The position numbers and the translations under genes are program-made. Under the pieces are notes generated by a model. That model was not told the origin of the DNA, did no database searches, and worked only from the letters and a program-made list of their open reading frames with translations. 5,736 nucleotides of DNA, taken from CAZOHN01 sp964579325 (lineage in GTDB: Bacteria; Pseudomonadota; Alphaproteobacteria; Rhodobacterales; Rhodobacteraceae). This document shows positions 1 to 4,909 of the stretch, piece by piece (within the stretch, counting starts at the first letter, position 1; every line of letters starts with the position of its first letter). The stretch spans positions 1 through 5,736 of the forward strand of contig CAZOHN010000226.1 in the NCBI GenBank assembly GCA_964579325.1, in the 5' to 3' direction.

Positions 1-49
1 GCAACCTGCGGTACCAAAAACCGTTGCGCTACCGTTGCGCCACTCCCCA
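1..49 (-). tRNA. tRNA-Gln(UUG), 3' part cut off by the window edge
   Basis: Read on the minus strand from 49 to 1, this folds as the first two-thirds of a tRNA. The acceptor 5' strand is TGGGGAG (49-43), followed by TG. The D-arm has a GCGC/GCGC stem (40-37 and 29-26) around the canonical loop AACGGTA, with A14, G18G19 and A21. The anticodon arm is ACGGT (24-20), loop TTTTGGT (19-13) and ACCGC (12-8). The anticodon TTG lies at 17-15, after the invariant T33, and decodes glutamine. Starting with U1 is typical of bacterial tRNA-Gln, and the loop TTTTGGT matches alphaproteobacterial tRNA-Gln as I recall it. The variable loop begins at 7 and the T-arm and acceptor 3' strand lie outside. Oddities are an A27-C43 mismatch at the top of the anticodon stem, and a near-perfect 11-nt tandem repeat (GCGCAACGGTA then GCGCAACGGTT) spanning the D-arm and the start of the anticodon arm. 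It lies on the same strand as kdsA, 70 nt downstream of its stop. Confidence 0.88.
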
Positions 50-83
50 GCAGTGGGCGCCTTCTACGCGGAAGGACAGGGCG

Positions 84-112
84 GATCAAGCCCTCTGCAA
101 CGGCGGGGTCAA
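84..112 (-). promoter_or_regulatory. possible sigma-70-type promoter for tRNA-Gln
   Basis: On the minus strand TTGACC (112-107) matches the -35 consensus at 5 of 6 positions. It is followed after exactly 17 nt by TTGATC (89-84), a poor -10. The bases just after this -10 are GC-rich (CGCCC), as in stringently controlled stable-RNA promoters. The position suits the tRNA: initiation near 77 would give a 5' leader of about 28 nt. The weak -10 is the main doubt, and the tRNA could instead be transcribed by read-through from kdsA. Confidence 0.3.
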
Positions 113-119
113 GGCTTCG

Positions 120-953
120 TCACAGGCGGATCGGGTCGTCCTTCGCGAGGCTGTCGAAGGCCATCAGCGAGGCCACCAGCGCGGGCATTTCCGCCAGCGG
201 GATCATGTTCGGACCATCCGAGGGCGCGCGGTCGGGGTCTTCGTGAGTCTCGATGAACACCGCCGCGATTCCGAGGCTGACGGCGGCCCGCGCCATCACG
301 GGCGCGAACTCGCGCTGGCCGCCCGAGGCGCCGCCGAGGCCGCCGGGTTGCTGGACCGAATGGGTCGCGTCCATCACCACCGGGTAGCCCGTCTTCATCA
401 TCTCGGGCAGGCTGCGCATGTCTGCCACCAGCGCGTTGTAGCCGAAGCTCACGCCGCGTTCGGTGAGGAGAATGCGGGAGTTGCCGGTGCTGGCGACCTT
501 GGCCGCGACATTGGCCATATCCCAGGGCGCGAGGAACTGGCCCTTCTTGATGTTGATCGCCGCCCCGGTTTCGCCGGCGGCGAGCAGAAGGTCGGTCTGC
601 CGGCAGAGGAAGGCGGGGATCTGGAGCACGTCCACCGCGGCGGCGACCTCGGCGCAGTGCGTGGCCTCGTGCACGTCGGTCAGGACCGGACAGCCGATGG
701 CGGCGCGGACATCCGCGAGCACCTGCAGCCCCGCTGCCCTCCCGACGCCACGCTGCCCGGTCAGCGAGGTGCGGTTGGCCTTGTCGTAGCTTGCCTTGAA
801 CACGAAGCCCGCTCCGGCAGCGCGGCAGACCTCGGCCATCGCGCCGGCGATCATCTGGGCGTGGTCGGCGCTTTCGATCTGGCAGGGGCCGGCGATCACC
901 GTCAGCGGCAGGTCGTTGCCGATGCGGACCCCGCCGACCTCGACCAGGGTCAT
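120..953 (-). CDS. kdsA: 3-deoxy-8-phosphooctulonate (Kdo-8-P) synthase
   Basis: This 277-residue cytoplasmic enzyme condenses phosphoenolpyruvate with D-arabinose 5-phosphate to give Kdo-8-phosphate, the first committed step to Kdo. The sequence aligns by eye along its whole length with KdsA. Visible landmarks are AGPCQIES (21-28), VFKASYDKANR (51-61), TDVHE (92-96), IPAFLCRQTDLL (112-123), INIKKGQF (133-140), DATH (195-198) and SDGPNM (245-250). Cys24, His198, Glu235 and Asp246 sit where metal-dependent KdsA enzymes carry their metal ligands. E. coli KdsA, which is metal-independent, has Asn in place of the Cys. The ATG at 953 overlaps the kpsE stop as ATGA, so translation is probably coupled, and an AGG lies a short distance upstream. 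Kdo is needed for LPS inner core and for the Kdo linker of group-2-type capsules. Placement after kpsT-kpsE suggests supply of Kdo for the exported glycan, but a general LPS role is equally possible. No intrinsic terminator with a T-run follows the stop. Confidence 0.96.
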   Translation of the reverse strand: MTLVEVGGVRIGNDLPLTVIAGPCQIESADHAQMIAGAMAEVCRAAGAGFVFKASYDKANRTSLTGQRGVGRAAGLQVLADVRAAIGCPVLTDVHEATHCAEVAAAVDVLQIPAFLCRQTDLLLAAGETGAAINIKKGQFLAPWDMANVAAKVASTGNSRILLTERGVSFGYNALVADMRSLPEMMKTGYPVVMDATHSVQQPGGLGGASGGQREFAPVMARAAVSLGIAAVFIETHEDPDRAPSDGPNMIPLAEMPALVASLMAFDSLAKDDPIRL

Positions 954-2596
954 GCCGAGACCTGCTCGCGCAGGATCGAGGCGGTGAGGGAGATCATCAG
1001 GTAGATGCCTGCGAAGATCAGCGCCGCGACGAAGGTGCTCTCGAAGGCGCGCGGGTAGGTGGGCCGGTCGGGCGGGATCGGGGTCACGCCGACGGCGAGG
1101 TAGCGCACCTGCCGGTTGGCCTCGATCCGGGCGGTCTCGAGCTGCTGGAGCGACTGGGCCAGAAGCACCTGGCGAGTTTGGAGGTCGGCCTCGGCAATCA
1201 TCAACTCGCCGGTGATCCGCGCGAGCGAGGTGCTGTCGTCGCCGCTCGCGGTCATCTGGGCGCGCATCTCGGCGATCAGTTCCTCGAGCCTCGCGATGTT
1301 CGCCTCGGCGACCTGCACCCGGGTCTGGTTCGGGCGCGGGTTCGCCATGAGTTCAAGCAGTTGCAGCCGCTCGGTGCGCAACTGCGTCTCGAACTGCGCG
1401 ATCTGTCCCATCAGGCTGCTGACCTCGGCCTCGGCCGAGAGCACGCCGCGCTGTTCCTGCAGTTCAACGACACGGGTCTGGGCAGCGCGCATGTTCGCCT
1501 CCGCCTCCTCGTAGCTCTGCCGCGCCCCCTGCATCTGGTCGCCGCGCACGCGCTGGGTCAGCTGGTCGACCTGTTCTTCGGCATAGCCGATGAGGGCACG
1601 CGAGAAGATGGCGCTGGTTTCAGGATCGGCGGCGGAGACTTCCATCTTCACGACGCCTTCTGTGGGATCGAAACTGATCTTCAGGTGCCGCTTGTAGACC
1701 TTGTAGGCGTCCTCGTTCGAGGCGTCGGCGGCAATCCGCTGGATCGGGTCGATGCGATCGTCCGAGAAATGCGCCTTGAAGCCGTGATCGGCATCGAGCC
1801 GCATCATCGCCTCGCGCGACTGCAGGTAGCCTTGCACGGTGATGGCGTCCTGCGAAGTAGCCATCGCGCTTCCCGCGAACAGCGATCCCAGCCCAGAGGC
1901 ACTCTGGGCTTCGGCCTTCTGGATGCCGAATTCGGAGCTTGTAGCGTACATCGGGGTAGCGAGGGCGAAGTAGTAGTAACCCGCCACAACGGTGGGCAGC
2001 AGCACGAAAGCCGCGAGCCGCACCATCATCAGCACGAAGCGGCGGCGGCGGCGCCGCACGATGTCACGCTGCATCCGCACGATCTCTTTCGCGCGCGCGG
2101 CCTCGTCGGACACGATGGGCGAGGGAAGCTTCGGCTCCGGGACGGTCTGGGGCAGGTTCGAAGGTACCTCGACGGGCAGTGTCCCGTCTTCGTCCTGATC
2201 GGGGGCGCCGACGACGAGTTCTAGCATGCTGGCGTGGCGGAACGGGTCGATGCCTTGGCCCCGCAGCAGCCTGACGGCATCGTAGTCCGACGTCGCCTCG
2301 ATGCCGTGCTTCTGCGCCACGCGCCGCGCCATGCGCAACTGGCGTCCGGTGAGACCCTCGGCGCGGATGGCGGCGATTTCCTCCTCGACGGTCTGCCGCG
2401 GACCGGTGGCGGCCCGGGGCGTGGGGCCTGGCTTGCCGACGCGCGCCGTCGGGAACGGGTCCGCCCCGAAACCGTCCTCGTGGCCGGCGAAGAGACCGGC
2501 ATCCGGCTCTGGACGGGCGGCGGCGGGCGCGGTTCCCCCGGCGAGCGAGACGCCCTGCCGGACGCGGAACTTCTCAGCTCTGAGTTTCATAGTCAT
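950..2596 (-). CDS. kpsE: capsule polysaccharide export inner-membrane protein (KpsE/RkpR-like PCP)
   Basis: This 548-residue protein has the architecture of a polysaccharide co-polymerase/export protein of ABC-dependent capsule systems. In order it shows a cytoplasmic N-terminal region (1-186), six consecutive arginines (181-186), a transmembrane helix (about 187-209), and a periplasmic segment starting TPMYATSSEFGIQ, the usual Wzz/PCP-like start. A long coiled-coil stretch follows (about 345-495), then the proline-rich motif PIPPDRPTYPR (506-516) and a second transmembrane helix (about 519-541), with a short cytoplasmic tail. There is no C-terminal kinase domain. E. coli KpsE has about 380 residues. 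The excess is the N-terminal extension: a low-complexity Pro/Ala/Gly stretch, a helical module (about 69-127) and an acidic/Pro-rich linker. The ATG at 2596 is preferred over the ATG at 2590 because AAAGG lies 7 nt upstream of it. It starts inside kpsT (23-bp overlap) and ends overlapping kdsA, so the three genes form one coupled operon. KpsE is thought to link the KpsMT transporter to the periplasmic and outer-membrane export partner KpsD. The exact symbol (kpsE or rkpR) is uncertain; the family is not. Confidence 0.88.
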   Translation of the reverse strand: MTMKLRAEKFRVRQGVSLAGGTAPAAARPEPDAGLFAGHEDGFGADPFPTARVGKPGPTPRAATGPRQTVEEEIAAIRAEGLTGRQLRMARRVAQKHGIEATSDYDAVRLLRGQGIDPFRHASMLELVVGAPDQDEDGTLPVEVPSNLPQTVPEPKLPSPIVSDEAARAKEIVRMQRDIVRRRRRRFVLMMVRLAAFVLLPTVVAGYYYFALATPMYATSSEFGIQKAEAQSASGLGSLFAGSAMATSQDAITVQGYLQSREAMMRLDADHGFKAHFSDDRIDPIQRIAADASNEDAYKVYKRHLKISFDPTEGVVKMEVSAADPETSAIFSRALIGYAEEQVDQLTQRVRGDQMQGARQSYEEAEANMRAAQTRVVELQEQRGVLSAEAEVSSLMGQIAQFETQLRTERLQLLELMANPRPNQTRVQVAEANIARLEELIAEMRAQMTASGDDSTSLARITGELMIAEADLQTRQVLLAQSLQQLETARIEANRQVRYLAVGVTPIPPDRPTYPRAFESTFVAALIFAGIYLMISLTASILREQVSA

Positions 2597-3233
2597 AGAG
2601 CGCCTTTGCTTCTTCCAGCGTGTCGAACAGGTGGATCTGGCCGTCGCGCAGGACGGCGGCCGAGCGCACGAATTTTTCGAGCGTCGAGGCCTGGTGTGAG
2701 ACGACGACGACGGTGGTGTCCTTGAGCCGGTCGCGCAGGACCGAACCCGCCCGTCGGTTGAATTCGGCGTCGGTCGAGGCGGGCATCCCCTCGTCGATCA
2801 GGTAGATGTCGAAGTCGAGCGACAGCATCAGCGCGAAGCTGAACCGCGCCCGCATCCCCTGGCTGTAGGTGCCGACGGGCATGTCGAAGTATTCCTCGAT
2901 CCCCGCGAGCCAACGGCAGAATGCCTCGACATAATCCGGATCGAGGCCATAGAGACGCGCGACGTAGCGGGCATTCTCGGTGCCGGTGTGCTTGTTCACG
3001 ACGCCGCCCATGAAGCCGAGCGGAAAGCTGATCCGGCACATCCGGCGGACCTCGCCCTCGTCGGGTTTCTCCAGCCCCGCCATCATGTTGACGAGCGTCG
3101 TCTTGCCAGTGCCGTTGGCCGCGAGGATGCCCAGCGAATTGCCGAGCTCCACCCGGAAAGACGCACGGTCGAGGATTACCTTGCGCTGCGTTCCCGTCCA
3201 GAACGACTTGCTGACATTCTCGAATTCGAGCAT
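2574..3233 (-). CDS. kpsT: capsule polysaccharide ABC transporter, ATP-binding protein (KpsT-like)
   Basis: This 219-residue ABC ATPase has the length of the KpsT/Wzt-short class. It would power export of a capsule-type polysaccharide across the inner membrane with a KpsM permease. Motifs in order are an A-loop region FENVSKSFWTG (4-14), Walker A AANGTGKT (38-45), PLGFMGG (71-77), an ABC signature YSQGM (123-127, replacing LSGGQ, as is usual in KpsT), Walker B IYLIDE (143-148) and the switch His180 in VVSHQ. Two points are unusual: the first Walker A glycine is Ala38, and the stretch after Walker B reads EGMPASTDAEF rather than the common E-x-L-x-V-G-D. I recall similar forms in other alphaproteobacterial KpsT-like proteins, so both are probably subfamily traits. 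The ATG at 3233 has AGGG (3243-3240) 6 nt upstream. It is the first gene of the operon, divergent from the udg-like gene. No KpsM gene is adjacent on the upstream side. Confidence 0.93.
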   Translation of the reverse strand: MLEFENVSKSFWTGTQRKVILDRASFRVELGNSLGILAANGTGKTTLVNMMAGLEKPDEGEVRRMCRISFPLGFMGGVVNKHTGTENARYVARLYGLDPDYVEAFCRWLAGIEEYFDMPVGTYSQGMRARFSFALMLSLDFDIYLIDEGMPASTDAEFNRRAGSVLRDRLKDTTVVVVSHQASTLEKFVRSAAVLRDGQIHLFDTLEEAKALYDYETQS

Positions 3234-3264
3234 TTCGCGCCCTGATGCTGCCCCGATGCGCGCC

Positions 3265-3284
3265 CCTTCGTCTGGCCGCGAAGG
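3265..3284 (-). promoter_or_regulatory. hairpin in the kpsT leader
   Basis: A perfect 6-bp inverted repeat, CCTTCG (3265-3270) and CGAAGG (3279-3284), encloses an 8-nt loop. In a kpsT transcript it would fold 31 nt before the start codon, leaving the ribosome binding site free. It has no T-run and sits upstream of the gene, so it is not a terminator for kpsT. A role in mRNA stability is possible but unproven, and a stem this short is common by chance in GC-rich DNA. Confidence 0.25.
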
Positions 3285-3318
3285 TATGGCGTGAGCCGTA
3301 GCCCAGATTTCGGGCGAG

Positions 3319-3324
3319 ATTATG
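3319..3324 (-). promoter_or_regulatory. candidate -10 element for the kpsT-kpsE-kdsA operon
   Basis: On the minus strand CATAAT (3324-3319) matches the sigma-70 -10 consensus at 5 of 6 positions and lies in a local AT-rich island that is rare in this window. Transcription starting near 3312 would give a leader of about 78 nt before the kpsT ATG at 3233. The region where a -35 is expected reads GGTGTC at 17-nt spacing, a poor match to TTGACA. The promoter may therefore need an activator or another sigma factor, or the -10 match may be fortuitous. Confidence 0.35.
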
Positions 3325-3451
3325 TCGCAATCCTAAACAAAGACACCTCAAAATCGGGACTGGCGCGATTCTGCCGAGGTGGCGCAGGCTTGGCAGGGGG
3401 CGGACTTGAGCCGGGGTCGTTGCGGGGAACCGGGCCTTGGCGTAGGGCGAT

Positions 3452-3473
3452 CCCCGTGCCGGGGTTCCGGCAC
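3452..3473 (+). promoter_or_regulatory. overlapping hairpins upstream of the udg-like gene
   Basis: GTGCCGG (3456-3462) and CCGGCAC (3467-3473) form a perfect 7-bp stem with a GGTT loop, ending 30 nt before the udg ATG. The same bases can form a different stem, CCCCG (3452-3456) with CGGGG (3460-3464) around TGC. The two folds exclude each other. No T-run follows on either strand, so it is not a standard intrinsic terminator. It could be a leader structure of the udg-sseB transcript, or only a result of G/C richness. Confidence 0.35.
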
Positions 3474-3503
3474 TTGCCTCTCCCGCCCACCGGACCGAGC
3501 GAC

Positions 3504-4112
3504 ATGCCTGCACCACAGTCCGAACCGCCCGCAGCCCTGGCCGAGCGCATCGCCGGATGCCGTCTCTGTGCCGGGCGCTTCGCCGCCACGGCGACAGCCC
3601 ATGCGCCGCGCCCGGTGGTCTGGTTCCGCCCGCAGGCGCGGGTGCTGATCGCGGGGCAGGCGCCGGGCCTGCGGGTGCACGAGGTCGGGCGTCCTTTCGC
3701 CGATCCGTCCGGCGTGCGCCTGCGCGACTGGCTGGGGCTGGGCGAGGCCGAGTTCTACGACCGCGACCGGATCGCCGTCGTTCCCATGGCCTTCTGCTTT
3801 CCGGGCTACGATGCGAAGGGCGCCGACCTGCCGCCGCCGCCTCTCTGCGCCCGGACCTGGCACGCACAGGTCATGGGGGCGCTGCCGGACCTGCGGTTGC
3901 GCATCCTCGTCGGCGGGCACGCCCACCGCTGGCACCTGGGCACGCGCGAGGGAGTCACCGCCACCGTCCGGCGCTGGCGCGACCTCGCCCCCGGTGTGGT
4001 TCCGCTGCCTCATCCCTCCTGGCGCAACACCGCCTGGCTCACGTCCAACCCCTGGTTCGCGACCGACCTGCTGCCGGTCCTGCGCGCCACCGTCCGCGAG
4101 GCCCTTGCATGA
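3504..4112 (+). CDS. uracil-DNA glycosylase superfamily protein, likely 4Fe-4S type
   Basis: This 202-residue protein belongs by recognition to the uracil-DNA glycosylase superfamily, which excises uracil from DNA in base-excision repair. It carries LIAGQAPGLRVHEVGRPFADPSGVRLRDWL (48-77), the equivalent of motif A and the following GRPF segment of family 4 enzymes, and HPSWRN (170-175), the motif-3-like site near the C-terminus. Cys19, Cys22, Cys98 and Cys115 are its only cysteines and follow the C-x2-C ... C-x16-C spacing expected for a 4Fe-4S cluster in family 4/5 glycosylases. Gln52 sits where family 4 enzymes have the Glu of GEAPG, so substrate or activity may differ; uracil excision is not assured. 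The ATG at 3504 is chosen because family-like sequence begins soon after it. An in-frame ATG at 3291 would add 71 residues of Gly/Arg/Pro-rich unrelated sequence. The ribosome binding site is weak (GGA/GAG upstream). It overlaps the next gene as ATGA. Confidence 0.85.
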   Translation: MPAPQSEPPAALAERIAGCRLCAGRFAATATAHAPRPVVWFRPQARVLIAGQAPGLRVHEVGRPFADPSGVRLRDWLGLGEAEFYDRDRIAVVPMAFCFPGYDAKGADLPPPPLCARTWHAQVMGALPDLRLRILVGGHAHRWHLGTREGVTATVRRWRDLAPGVVPLPHPSWRNTAWLTSNPWFATDLLPVLRATVREALA

Positions 4113-4894
4113 CCGATACGCCCACGCCGCTCGACCTTGCCCATGCCGCCATGCAGGACGCGCCCGACGAGGACGCAGCGCGGCTGCGGTTCTTCGACCG
4201 GCTGGCGGATGCCGAACTGTTCCTGCTGCTTGCGGCCGAGGCGGCAGGCGGGACGGCCGAGCCGGAGATGTTCGAGGTGGGCGAGGGGCGGTTCGTCCTG
4301 GCCTTCGACCGCGAGGAGCGGCTGACCGCGTTCACCGGGCGGCCCTCGGCCTATGCCGCGCTCTCGGGCCGGGCTATCGCCGCGCGGCTGGCGGGGGAGG
4401 GCATCGGGCTTGCCCTGAACCTCGGCGCGCCCTCCGAGACGCTTCTGCCGCCCGATGCGATCGACTGGCTGGCCGATCTGCTCTCGGGTGGCCCCGACCT
4501 CGCCGAAGCCCGCATCGAGGCGGTGCATTCGCCAGCTGGTCTGCCCGAGACGCTCCTGCCCGCCCTCGATGCCAAACTCGCCACGGCGGCGGGAATGGCC
4601 AGTGCCGCCTGGCTTGCCGGCGTCACCTACGAGGGCGGCCAGCGCAGCCACCTTCTTGCGTTCATCGACGCGGCACCGGGGGCAGAGGCGGCGCTTGCCA
4701 GGGCAGTGTCGGAAGCGCTGGTATTCTCGGGGCTGGAGGCCGGGGTGCTCGACGTGGCCTTTTTCGCAGAGGGATCGCCCGCATCGGCCGGCATCGCCCG
4801 CGTGGGCTTGCGCTTCGACCTCCCGGTCCCGCCCGCCGCGGAAGGCCCGGCCGCGCCGGGGTCGGACCCCGCACGCCCGCCCCGGCTGCGCTAG
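4109..4894 (+). CDS. SseB family protein
   Basis: This 261-residue protein is recognised as an SseB-family protein (named after the E. coli enhanced serine sensitivity protein, not the Salmonella type III effector). An N-terminal SseB domain covers about residues 5-130, including AELFLLLAAEA and GRFVLAFDREERLTAF, a segment typical of the family. A second alpha/beta portion (about 140-245) ends in DVAFFAEGSP and VGLRFDLP, followed by a Pro/Ala-rich tail. There is no signal peptide or transmembrane helix, so it is probably cytosolic. The molecular function of the family is not established. The ATG at 4109 overlaps the udg-like stop as ATGA, with GAGG (4098-4101) 7 nt upstream, indicating translational coupling. 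The gene ends in TAG at 4892-4894, overlapping the stop of the convergent dehydrogenase gene by 4 bp. Family assignment is fairly firm; any functional link to DNA repair rests only on the operon. Confidence 0.85.
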   Translation: MTDTPTPLDLAHAAMQDAPDEDAARLRFFDRLADAELFLLLAAEAAGGTAEPEMFEVGEGRFVLAFDREERLTAFTGRPSAYAALSGRAIAARLAGEGIGLALNLGAPSETLLPPDAIDWLADLLSGGPDLAEARIEAVHSPAGLPETLLPALDAKLATAAGMASAAWLAGVTYEGGQRSHLLAFIDAAPGAEAALARAVSEALVFSGLEAGVLDVAFFAEGSPASAGIARVGLRFDLPVPPAAEGPAAPGSDPARPPRLR

Positions 4895-4909
4895 TAGCCC
4901 GCAGTCCGG
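4882..4909. terminator. candidate bidirectional stem-loop over the convergent stop codons
   Basis: CCGGCTGCG (4882-4890) pairs with CGCAG (4900-4904) plus CCGG (4906-4909), giving 9 bp interrupted by a single bulged T at 4905. The 9-nt loop CTAGTAGCC carries the stop codons of both sseB and the dehydrogenase gene, so the structure would form at the 3' end of either transcript. It has no downstream T-run on either strand, so intrinsic termination is unproven. A second perfect stem lies just upstream in sseB: CGGGGT (4857-4862) with ACCCCG (4866-4871). There is no other room for a terminator between these genes. Confidence 0.4.

Larger units (their letters stand above)
3234..3503. other. divergent intergenic region between kpsT and the udg-like gene
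   Basis: These 270 bp hold no supported gene. The kpsT-proximal half contains the most AT-rich stretch of the region (about 3319-3354), with a candidate kpsT promoter and a leader hairpin. TGTC (3323-3326) and GACA (3342-3345) form a short inverted pair 15 nt apart that could be a weak operator half-site pair, though four bases can arise by chance. The udg-proximal half is very G/C-rich and carries a perfect 7-bp hairpin at 3456-3473. I could not identify a convincing -35/-10 pair for the plus-strand unit. The open frame extending upstream of the udg start lacks family-like sequence and is not coding in my view. Confidence 0.6.

Noticed and set aside
60..94. Intrinsic terminator for kdsA
   Set aside because: The stems 60-64/71-75 and 78-82/90-94 have only 5 bp each, and neither is followed by a T-run on the minus strand.
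24..1004. A 326-codon plus-strand open frame opposite kdsA
   Set aside because: It is antisense to a clear kdsA and also crosses the tRNA. Its His/Arg/Gly-rich sequence has no family resemblance.
2037..2058. Trinucleotide repeat (cgg-rich tract)
   Set aside because: It encodes the arginine cluster next to the first transmembrane helix of KpsE and is explained by positive-inside topology. It is too short to treat as a repeat element.
1178..2224. A 348-codon plus-strand open frame opposite kpsE
   Set aside because: It is a shadow of the KpsE coding sequence. Its sequence is rich in His, Arg and Gly, with no domain and no ribosome binding site context.
3291..3503. Upstream in-frame ATG giving a 273-residue udg-like protein
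   Set aside because: The extra 71 residues do not resemble the family and cover the intergenic hairpins and the divergent promoter region. The ATG at 3504 places the CRLC motif near the N-terminus, as expected.
2593..3867. A 424-codon minus-strand open frame overlapping kpsT and the udg-like gene
   Set aside because: It is out of frame with kpsT, spans the intergenic region, and is low-complexity Arg/Ala/Pro sequence.
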